Of a DNA stretch of 64,000 bases, positions 57,105 through 64,000 are shown one piece after another. The DNA lies in the NCBI GenBank assembly GCA_031291235.1, contig JARLJL010000022.1:124001-188000 (forward strand). Reading direction: 5' to 3'. How positions within the stretch are numbered: the stretch's first letter is position 1; each line of letters starts with the position of its first letter. The notes below the pieces were generated by a model, which was not told the DNA's origin, did not search any database, and worked only from the letters and a program-made list of their open reading frames with translations. The position numbers and the translations under genes are program-made. This DNA comes from Sulfuriferula sp. (GTDB lineage: Bacteria > Pseudomonadota > Gammaproteobacteria > Burkholderiales > Sulfuriferulaceae).

Positions 57105-58265
57105 ATGGAATTTGAGCTATGGTGGTTGTTGGCATTGCCCTTGTTTTTTGGCCTGGGCTGGTTGGCTGCGCGGGTAGACATACGTCATGTCATGACGGAA
57201 TCGCGCAGCGTACCCGCTTCTTATTTCAAAGGACTGAATTACTTACTGAATGAGCAGCCCGACAAGGCGATAGAAGCTTTCATTGAGGTAGTAAAGGTCG
57301 ATAGTGATACAGTGGACTTGCACTTTGCGCTCGGCGGTTTGTTTCGCAAGCGCGGTGAGGTGGAGCGTGCAATCCGCATGCATCAGAATTTGGTCGCGCG
57401 CGAGGACTTGTCGCCGGAACGGCAACTGAAAGCGTTGTCCGAATTAGGGCAAGATTATCTCAAGGCCGGCTTGCTGGATCGTGCCGAAGAAATATTCGAC
57501 CGGCTGCAGGCCAGCGATGCGGGTGGTCAGGCGCGCCAGTTTCTGTTGGAAATCTATGTGCAGGAGAAGGATTGGCAAAAAGCGGTGATTGCCGCTCGCG
57601 AGTTGTCGCGTATCTGCAATCAGCCCTATTACGTCGAAATCGCGCATTATTTATGCGAACAGGCCAATTATGCCTACGTGCATGGGCAGATAGATGTTGC
57701 CCGCTCGCATCTGGACGAGGCGTTGCAGGCTAATCGGGATTGCGTGCGCGCTAATGTGCTGTTGGGCGACATTGAGGCCTCGCTGGGCAATCACCCGGCG
57801 GCCATAGCGGCATGGCGGCGTATTGAATCGCAAAGCATAGCGCATCTGGCATTGGTGACTGAACGCATCATGTCGAGTTATCGCGAGCTCGGGCGCGAAG
57901 CCGAGGGCGTGGCGTATTTGCGTGCCGCACTGGCGCGTCAGCCTTCATATGAATTATTCAGCACCGTATTTACCGGTACGTTGAAACTGTCCGGCGCTGC
58001 GGCAGCTTATCAGCTGGCACGCGAAACGCTGCAGGCGAATCCCAGTCTGCGCGGTCTGGATCGTTTGCTGGAAGCCGAATTGCTGGCTGCCCCGGCTGAG
58101 CGGCAGTCCGATCTGCAATTGGCAAAAGGTATCGTGCAGCGTTACAGTCAGCGTCAATCGATGTATCAGTGCGAGCACTGCGGATTCAAGGCGCGCAGCT
58201 TTTTCTGGCATTGCCCGGCATGCAGTCATTGGGACAGTTTTCCGCCACAGCAAAAAGAAGAATAG
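57105..58265 (+). CDS. lapB: LapB, TPR/rubredoxin-like LPS assembly regulator
   Basis: A 386-residue protein with an N-terminal membrane anchor (about 1-20), TPR repeats (about 45-330, for example LHFALGGLFRKRGEVERAIR) and a C-terminal rubredoxin-like metal site made of CEHCG and CPAC. LapB (YciM) couples LpxC proteolysis by FtsH to LPS levels. The full complement of four Cys is present. Follows lapA after 20 bases and precedes pyrF, as in many proteobacteria. Confidence 0.95.
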   Translation: MEFELWWLLALPLFFGLGWLAARVDIRHVMTESRSVPASYFKGLNYLLNEQPDKAIEAFIEVVKVDSDTVDLHFALGGLFRKRGEVERAIRMHQNLVAREDLSPERQLKALSELGQDYLKAGLLDRAEEIFDRLQASDAGGQARQFLLEIYVQEKDWQKAVIAARELSRICNQPYYVEIAHYLCEQANYAYVHGQIDVARSHLDEALQANRDCVRANVLLGDIEASLGNHPAAIAAWRRIESQSIAHLALVTERIMSSYRELGREAEGVAYLRAALARQPSYELFSTVFTGTLKLSGAAAAYQLARETLQANPSLRGLDRLLEAELLAAPAERQSDLQLAKGIVQRYSQRQSMYQCEHCGFKARSFFWHCPACSHWDSFPPQQKEE

Positions 58266-58274
58266 GAAGAGAGA

Positions 58275-58976
58275 ATGAATACAACGCCAATTATCGTTGC
58301 GCTGGATTATCCCGACGAACATAGCGCCATGGCACTCGTCAAACAGCTTGATCCGGGCCTGTGCAGACTTAAGGTCGGTAAACAGCTGTTTACCGCAGCA
58401 GGCCCGCGCTGGGTGGAGCAACTGGTCAAGCTTGGATTTCCGGTTTTTCTCGATCTGAAATTTCACGACATACCGACCACAGCCGGTCTGGCATGCAAGG
58501 CTGCAGCCGAGCTGGGTGTGTGGATGATGAATGTGCATGCATTGGGCGGCGGCGCCATGCTGCGTGCAGCACGGGATGGCCTGGGCGACGCAGCCGATCG
58601 ACCGTTGCTGATAGCGGTTACCTTGCTGACCAGTATGGGCGAAACGGAAATGCAGGAAATTGGCTTAAGCGGTACACCACAGGATGCCGTGTTGCGGCTG
58701 GCACGGTTGACCCGGAGTAACGGTCTGGACGGCGTAGTCTGTTCCGCACAGGAAGCGACCATGCTGAAGCGGGAATTGGGCGCGGACTTCAATCTGGTGA
58801 CGCCTGGGATACGTCCAGCCAGTGCAGCACCGGGAGATCAGCATCGGGTAATGACGCCGACGGCGGCGCTGGCTGCCGGCGCGGATTATCTTGTCATCGG
58901 ACGACCGATTACGCATGCTCCGGATCCATTGCAAGCTTTGTTAGCGATTCATCAGGAAATTACACAAGGAAAATAG
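58275..58976 (+). CDS. pyrF: Orotidine 5'-phosphate decarboxylase
   Basis: Last step of UMP synthesis. The 233-residue protein shows [17 protein letters not shown], the catalytic [12 protein letters not shown] (Asp-x-Lys-x-x-Asp) and [31 protein letters not shown] precedes ATG. Between lapB and ugd, with a single base gap to ugd, so the genes are likely co-transcribed. Confidence 0.97.
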   Translation: MNTTPIIVALDYPDEHSAMALVKQLDPGLCRLKVGKQLFTAAGPRWVEQLVKLGFPVFLDLKFHDIPTTAGLACKAAAELGVWMMNVHALGGGAMLRAARDGLGDAADRPLLIAVTLLTSMGETEMQEIGLSGTPQDAVLRLARLTRSNGLDGVVCSAQEATMLKRELGADFNLVTPGIRPASAAPGDQHRVMTPTAALAAGADYLVIGRPITHAPDPLQALLAIHQEITQGK

Positions 58977-58977
58977 C

Positions 58978-60300
58978 ATGAAAATTACCGTGATAGGTAC
59001 AGGTTACGTAGGTCTGGTCAGCGGTGCGTGTTTGGCCGAGGTCGGCAATAACGTATTGTGTCTGGATGTGGATGCCAAGAAAATCGCCATTTTGAATCAA
59101 GGCGGCATTCCTATCTACGAACCCGGTCTGGAGGACATGGTGAAACGCAATGTGGCTGAAGGTCGCCTGCATTTCACGACCGATGTCGAGTTGGCCGCCC
59201 AGCATGGTCTGATACAGTTCATCGCCGTGGGTACGCCGCCGGATGAAGACGGTTCAGCCGATTTGCAATACGTCGTCGCCGCTGCACGCAATATCGGCAA
59301 ATACATGACCGATTACAAACTGGTGGTGGACAAATCCACGGTGCCGGTGGGAACGGCAGATAAAGTGCGCGCCGCCTTGCAGGAAGAATTGGACAAGCGC
59401 GGTATGACGCTGGAATTCAGTGTGGCATCGAATCCTGAATTCTTGAAGGAAGGCGCCGCGGTTGACGATTTCATGCGTCCCGATCGTATTATCGTCGGTA
59501 CCGACGACGAGCGTGCTACCAACCTGATGCGCAAGCTGTACGCGCCGTTTCAGCGTAACCACGACAGGCTGGTTAGCATGGACGTGCGTTCTGCCGAACT
59601 AACCAAGTATGCCGCCAATGCCATGCTGGCTACGCGTATTTCGTTCATGAACGAATTGGCTATATTGGCAGAAAAGCTGGGCGCGGATATCGAGCACGTG
59701 CGTCAGGGCATCGGTTCCGACGAACGCATCGGTTATCATTTTTTATATCCTGGTTGCGGTTACGGCGGCTCGTGTTTTCCCAAGGATGTGCAGGCATTGC
59801 GCCGCACTGCTGCTGAAAACGGTGTTCCCATGCGCGTTATCGATGCAGTGGAAACCGCTAATGAAGCGCAGAAACATTTATTGCTGTCCAAGATTACTGC
59901 CCGTTTCGGCAGCGATTTGAGCGGAATGCGATTTGCATTGTGGGGTCTGGCATTCAAGCCGAATACCGACGATATGCGCGAGGCATCGAGCCGCGTACTG
60001 ATGGAGGGCTTGTGGGCGCGCGGCGCACATGTGCAGGCTTTCGATCCGGCTGCTGCGCATGAAACCCATCGTATTTACGGCGATCATCCGCAACTGACGC
60101 TGGCAGAGAGTCCCGAATCGGCTCTGAGCGGCGCAGATGTGCTGGTGATCGTGACTGAATGGAAAGTGTTCCGCAGTCCCGATTTCGGTGTGATCAAATC
60201 CGCACTGAAACACCCGGTGATTTTTGATGGGCGCAATTTGTACGAACCGGCACAGATGCGCGAGTTGGGTTTCGAGTATTTTGCCATCGGGCGTAAATGA
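58978..60300 (+). CDS. ugd: UDP-glucose 6-dehydrogenase
   Basis: Makes UDP-glucuronate from UDP-glucose with NAD. The 440-residue protein has the N-terminal Rossmann motif [20 protein letters not shown], the catalytic Cys in [16 protein letters not shown], and the C-terminal UDP-binding half ([19 protein letters not shown]). UDP-GlcA feeds capsule, exopolysaccharide or lipid A modification; the neighbours hldE1 and lapAB make an envelope role likely. Confidence 0.97.
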   Translation: MKITVIGTGYVGLVSGACLAEVGNNVLCLDVDAKKIAILNQGGIPIYEPGLEDMVKRNVAEGRLHFTTDVELAAQHGLIQFIAVGTPPDEDGSADLQYVVAAARNIGKYMTDYKLVVDKSTVPVGTADKVRAALQEELDKRGMTLEFSVASNPEFLKEGAAVDDFMRPDRIIVGTDDERATNLMRKLYAPFQRNHDRLVSMDVRSAELTKYAANAMLATRISFMNELAILAEKLGADIEHVRQGIGSDERIGYHFLYPGCGYGGSCFPKDVQALRRTAAENGVPMRVIDAVETANEAQKHLLLSKITARFGSDLSGMRFALWGLAFKPNTDDMREASSRVLMEGLWARGAHVQAFDPAAAHETHRIYGDHPQLTLAESPESALSGADVLVIVTEWKVFRSPDFGVIKSALKHPVIFDGRNLYEPAQMRELGFEYFAIGRK

Positions 60301-61241
60301 AGTCCGATCAGATTTCTACCGGTGCCGCCATCGCCGGCGCGCGCGTACTGGTGGTAGGCGACGTCATGCTGGACCGTTACTGGTTTGGCGACGTGGCCAG
60401 AATCTCGCCGGAAGCGCCGGTGCCCATTGTCAAAATCAATCGTCAGGAAGAGCGTCTGGGCGGGGCCGCCAACGTCGCACGTAACGCAGCGGCGTTGGGT
60501 GCACGGACCTCGTTGCTGTCAGTAGTCGGCATGGATGAAGCCGGCGGTACGATACAACGATTGTTGACCGAGGCGTCGATCGACGCGCATTTGCATGAAG
60601 ACGATGTGCTCGACACCATCATCAAGTTGCGCGTGATCGGCCGTCAGCAACAATTGTTGCGTATCGACTTCGAAACGCCGCCCAGCCAGAATGTGCTGGC
60701 TGACAAGCTGGCGCGCTTCCACACCTTGCTGCCCGGCTGCGATCTGGTGATACTGTCCGATTACGGCAAAGGCGGCCTGACGCATATAGAATCCATGATT
60801 GCCGCAGCGAATGCATTGCGCATTCCGGTATTGGTCGATCCCAAGGGCGACGACTACGCCCGTTACCGTCATGCTACCGTGCTGACGCCGAATCTGGCGG
60901 AATTCCGCGTAGTAGCCGGCAGCTGGCAAAGTGAGGAAGAGTTTCGCCGCAAGGCGGAAGCGTTGCGGCAAAGTCTGGATTTGACCGCATTGCTGGTGAC
61001 GCGCAGCGAAGCGGGCATGACTTTGTTCAGCGCCGCCGGTGTGTTGCACCAGCCTACGGTAGCGCGCGAAGTCTTCGATGTCAGCGGGGCAGGCGATACC
61101 GTGATCGCCACGCTGGGCGTCATGCTCGCGGCCGGCAAGCCGCTGGACGAAGCCGTCGCGCAGGCAAATCGCGCAGCCGGCATCGTCGTCGGCAAGCTGG
61201 GTACGGCCGTAGTATTGCCTGAAGAGTTATGGGGCGAATAG
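60297..61241 (+). CDS. hldE1: D-glycero-beta-D-manno-heptose-7-phosphate kinase (HldE N-terminal type)
   Basis: Phosphorylates heptose-7-phosphate at C1 for ADP-heptose and LPS core synthesis. The 314-residue protein is only the PfkB/ribokinase-type kinase domain ([61 protein letters not shown] with catalytic Asp). The nucleotidyltransferase domain fused in E. coli HldE is absent and must be encoded elsewhere, the normal split arrangement (RfaE1/RfaE2) in betaproteobacteria. ATG overlaps the ugd stop. Confidence 0.93.
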   Translation: MKSDQISTGAAIAGARVLVVGDVMLDRYWFGDVARISPEAPVPIVKINRQEERLGGAANVARNAAALGARTSLLSVVGMDEAGGTIQRLLTEASIDAHLHEDDVLDTIIKLRVIGRQQQLLRIDFETPPSQNVLADKLARFHTLLPGCDLVILSDYGKGGLTHIESMIAAANALRIPVLVDPKGDDYARYRHATVLTPNLAEFRVVAGSWQSEEEFRRKAEALRQSLDLTALLVTRSEAGMTLFSAAGVLHQPTVAREVFDVSGAGDTVIATLGVMLAAGKPLDEAVAQANRAAGIVVGKLGTAVVLPEELWGE

Positions 61242-61248
61242 GCGGATC

Positions 61249-63462
61249 ATGAATAAACAGCACCTGCCGCGCATGATATTGAGTCTGTTGATCACTGCGT
61301 TGCTGGTGCTGCATAGTCTGGGCGTCATGCCGCTGAACTTGCTGGATCGCATGGAAGCTTGGAGTTATGACACGCGATTGCTGCTGAGCATGTCGCATGA
61401 GAAGGATCCGCGCGTGGTGATCATCGATATAGATGAAGCCAGTCTGAAACGAGTTGGACAATGGCCGTGGGGACGGGATCAGATGGCGCGGCTGACGACA
61501 GCGCTGTTCGAGCATTATCATGTTGCCGCAGCCGGCTTCGACGTCGTGTTTGCCGAACCGGACGGGCGTTCCGGGCTGGCCACGCTGGAACATCTTGCAA
61601 CGACGCAGTTCCGGCAGGATCCGCAATTCTCCCGTGTCATCGATATGGCGCGACCGCTGCTGGATTACGATGCGATTTTTGCCAAATCGTTAAGTGCCGG
61701 CCCGGTTGTGCTGGGCTATTACTTCACACCTTACCCGCAGACTTCCGGCACCTTGCCGTCTCCCGTGTTTACGGATGCCACGCTGCACGGCCTGGATCGT
61801 AATTTTCTTCATAATCAGGGCTACGGAGCGAATATCGCCCGCTTGCAGCAGGCGGCGACGGATAGCGGCTATTTCAACATGAGCTCGGATTTCGATGGGG
61901 TGACGCGACGCATGCCCATGCTTGCTGAGTATGGCGGCGCTGTGTATGAAGCGCTGTCGCTGGCGACATTGCGCGCTGCGCTGAGCCTGCCGTTAAGCTT
62001 GCATTATGCCGCCGATATGGCGGGTTGGAGCGGCTCCCGCCACTTGGAGCTGCGTGCCGACGACATGTCCGTTCCGCTCGATGCGCACGGCGCTGCGCTG
62101 GTGCCGTATCGCGCCTATCCCGGTTACACCTATTTGTCTGCCGCCGACGTGATGGCAGGGCTGGCGCCGGCCAATCTGCTGGAAAATGCGATTGCGTTGG
62201 TGGGCACCACCGCACCGGGCCTGCTCGACCTGCGCGTAACGCCGGTGGCGGAAAATTACCCAGGGGTGGAGATACATGCCAACCTCATTTCCGGCATACT
62301 CGACGGCACGATACATTATCAGCCGGGCTTTGCCGGCAAACTGGAACTCGTCCTGCTGGTAACGCTGGGTATCGTGCTGGCATGGATACTGCCGCGGTTG
62401 ACGCCGTTGCGCGGGGCGCTGCTGGGTATCAGCCTGACTGCTGCTTATATTGGGGCGAATGCGTGGGCCTGGCAGCATAACTGGGTACTGGGATTCGCGC
62501 CGGTGGTAACGCTGGTAATCGGCCTGATGGTGCTGAACATGGCCTGGGGGTTTTTTGCGGAAACACGGGCCAAACGTCAGATTACCGGGCTATTCGGGCA
62601 ATACGTACCGCCCGAGCTGGTAGATGAAATGAGCCACGACCCGTCGCGGTTCAATATGCGCTCCGAGAGCCGTGAATTAAGCATACTGTTCTCGGATGTG
62701 CGCAGTTTTACGACGGTTTCGGAAAGTCTGACGCCGCAGCAATTGTCGGATCTGCTCAACGAATTCCTGACTGTCATGACGACTGTCATTCACGGTTATC
62801 ACGGTACGATAGACAAATACATGGGCGATTGTATTATGGCATTCTGGGGCGCGCCGCTCGATAATCCGCAGCATGCGCGCGATGCGGTGCTGGCCGGTCT
62901 GGCGATGCAGGCCGCGCTGACTGAATTGAATATCGACTTTGCCGCGCGTGGCCTGCCGCAACTGCATGTCGGCGTCGGGGTCAATACCGGCCGGGTCAGC
63001 GTCGGCAATATGGGATCGAAATTCCGTATGGCGTATACGGTGATGGGAGACGCGGTGAATCTGGCTTCGCGACTGGAAGGCATTACCAAACAATATGCCG
63101 TGCCTATGGTGGTTGGCGAGGCTACGCGCGATGCCTTGCCGGAAATGGCTTTTGTAGAACTGGATCTGGTCAGGGTGAAAGGCAAAATGCAGCCGGTCAC
63201 CATTTTTCAGCCGCTGGGGCTGAGCAGCGAGATCGATGCTGCACTGCTCGAGTTGGCAAACCGGTTTACTGCCATGCTGGTCGATTATCGCAGCCAGCAA
63301 TGGGATGCGGCGGAGACGACTTTGCATGCGCTGATATTGCAAGCGTCAGCAATTGCGGCACCGACGCAGCTCTATCAGATCTATCTGGAACGTATCGCTC
63401 ACCTGCGCCAGTATCCGCCGGCGGCAGACTGGGATGGCGTATGGGTATTCGAAACCAAATGA
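61249..63462 (+). CDS. CHASE2-domain class III adenylate/guanylate cyclase
   Basis: A 737-residue inner-membrane cyclase. After an N-terminal membrane segment, a CHASE2 sensory domain (about 35-350; VVIIDIDEASLKRVGQWPWG; AIALVGTTAPGLLDLR) is followed by three membrane helices (about 365-440) and a class III catalytic domain (about 475-640): LSILFSDVRSFTTVSE with a metal Asp, DKYMGDCIMAFWGAP with the second Asp, and VMGDAVNLASRLEG. The conserved Lys in DKYMGD is the usual adenine-selecting position. A C-terminal tail lies beyond 640. Its stop overlaps the start of a phosphodiesterase-like gene. Confidence 0.93.
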   Translation: MNKQHLPRMILSLLITALLVLHSLGVMPLNLLDRMEAWSYDTRLLLSMSHEKDPRVVIIDIDEASLKRVGQWPWGRDQMARLTTALFEHYHVAAAGFDVVFAEPDGRSGLATLEHLATTQFRQDPQFSRVIDMARPLLDYDAIFAKSLSAGPVVLGYYFTPYPQTSGTLPSPVFTDATLHGLDRNFLHNQGYGANIARLQQAATDSGYFNMSSDFDGVTRRMPMLAEYGGAVYEALSLATLRAALSLPLSLHYAADMAGWSGSRHLELRADDMSVPLDAHGAALVPYRAYPGYTYLSAADVMAGLAPANLLENAIALVGTTAPGLLDLRVTPVAENYPGVEIHANLISGILDGTIHYQPGFAGKLELVLLVTLGIVLAWILPRLTPLRGALLGISLTAAYIGANAWAWQHNWVLGFAPVVTLVIGLMVLNMAWGFFAETRAKRQITGLFGQYVPPELVDEMSHDPSRFNMRSESRELSILFSDVRSFTTVSESLTPQQLSDLLNEFLTVMTTVIHGYHGTIDKYMGDCIMAFWGAPLDNPQHARDAVLAGLAMQAALTELNIDFAARGLPQLHVGVGVNTGRVSVGNMGSKFRMAYTVMGDAVNLASRLEGITKQYAVPMVVGEATRDALPEMAFVELDLVRVKGKMQPVTIFQPLGLSSEIDAALLELANRFTAMLVDYRSQQWDAAETTLHALILQASAIAAPTQLYQIYLERIAHLRQYPPAADWDGVWVFETK

Positions 63463-64000
63463 AGATTACTGTACTCGGATGCAGCGGCGGTATCGGCGGC
63501 GGTCGGCAGACTACTTCGCTGCTGGTCGACGACGATATCCTGATTGACGCAGGCAGCGGCGTGATCGGCCTGTCGCTGGAACAACTGGTTGCGATAGATC
63601 ATGTATTTATCACCCATAGCCACCTCGATCATATCCTGGCATTGCCGTTGCTGCTGGATTCAGTGGGCGCGATGCGCGACCGTCCGGTTACGGTTTATGC
63701 GATCGACAGCGTGCTGACAATATTGCGGCAGCACATATTCAACTGGCTGGTTTGGCCGGATTTCAGCGAAGTTCCTGCAGAGCGTCCTTATCTGCGCTAT
63801 GCAGCGATCGAGGCTTATCAGCCGGTAGCACTGGCGGGGCGTGTCGTTACCGCTTTGCCGGCTAATCATACTGTTCCCGCTGTGGGTTATCTGCTGGACA
63901 GCGGAGCTGGCAGTATGGTTTTTTCTGGCGATACCGGACCCAATGCGGCGCTGTGGGATCACGCTAACCATGTCGGTAACCTCAAAGCGGTCATTGTCGA
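63459..64000 (+). CDS. Metallo-beta-lactamase-fold protein, likely class II cyclic-nucleotide phosphodiesterase, 3' end outside window
   Basis: ATG 63459 overlaps the cyclase stop (ATGA) and the frame stays open to the window end, giving 180 codons of a longer protein. It opens MKITVLGCSGGIGGGRQTTS, has IDAGSGV, the metal-binding THSHLDHI (residues about 52-59, HxHxDH), a further NHTVPAVGYLLDS and VFSGDTG. The order and the His spacing fit the PDEase II (cAMP phosphodiesterase) branch of the MBL superfamily. Pairing with an adenylate cyclase strengthens the assignment; RNase Z-like or other MBL hydrolases are the alternative. Confidence 0.82.
   Translation, partial: MKITVLGCSGGIGGGRQTTSLLVDDDILIDAGSGVIGLSLEQLVAIDHVFITHSHLDHILALPLLLDSVGAMRDRPVTVYAIDSVLTILRQHIFNWLVWPDFSEVPAERPYLRYAAIEAYQPVALAGRVVTALPANHTVPAVGYLLDSGAGSMVFSGDTGPNAALWDHANHVGNLKAVIV

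Overview
The window reads as the chromosome of a Gram-negative betaproteobacterium, most likely of the Nitrosomonadales/Gallionellaceae/Sulfuricellaceae type. The evidence is gene order and families: smpB/ratA/rnfH, guaB-guaA, aroA-cmk-rpsA-ihfB-lapA-lapB-pyrF-ugd-hldE1, the sigma-24/DUF3619/DUF3106 trio after sppA, a 1317-residue PurL, and a CbbQ/CbbO RuBisCO-activase-like pair that hints at an autotroph. This is inferred from recognised proteins; no 16S or other marker is present. No tRNA, rRNA, CRISPR array or intact insertion sequence was seen.

Layout. 1-969: the 3' part of aroC. 1033-5450: a compact accessory operon of three overlapping genes (a VPA1262-like/PLD-like protein, a second PLD-like protein and a large unrecognised protein). 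It resembles a defence-type cassette and is the best candidate for an undescribed system. 5448-5840: a gene-poor junction. 5841-17882 (minus strand): a complete pelABCDEFG operon for the cationic exopolysaccharide Pel, with a divergent galE (18054-19061) that may supply UDP-GalNAc and a GGDEF diguanylate cyclase (19109-20137) that may supply c-di-GMP to PelD. 20305-32951: housekeeping genes (phosphatase, rne, rluC, HAD phosphatase, sppA, a Rof-like antiterminator, an ECF sigma factor operon, a NifU-domain protein, purL). 33007-37258: a three-gene signalling operon (OmpR-type regulator, secreted LysM-FecR protein, CHASE2 histidine kinase). 37421-41513: stress and miscellaneous genes (small heat-shock protein, lipoprotein, TMEM175-like channel, deoxyinosine glycosylase, PaiB-like flavoprotein, DsrE protein, exported HIRAN protein).

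41579-43201 holds tsaB-rimI-holD-like. 43268-47513 holds two uncharacterised small proteins beside cbbQ and cbbO, with no RuBisCO gene in sight. 47559-61241 is core information processing and nucleotide, aromatic and envelope metabolism. 61249-64000 is a CHASE2 adenylate cyclase overlapping a metallo-beta-lactamase-fold protein that resembles class II cyclic-nucleotide phosphodiesterases and is cut by the window end.

Themes that tie the genes together are surface polysaccharide (pel, galE, ugd, hldE1, lapAB), nucleotide second messengers (c-di-GMP through GGDEF/PelD; cAMP through the cyclase/phosphodiesterase pair) and CHASE2 envelope sensing, which appears twice. All assignments rest on reading protein sequences and recalled family features; no searches were run.
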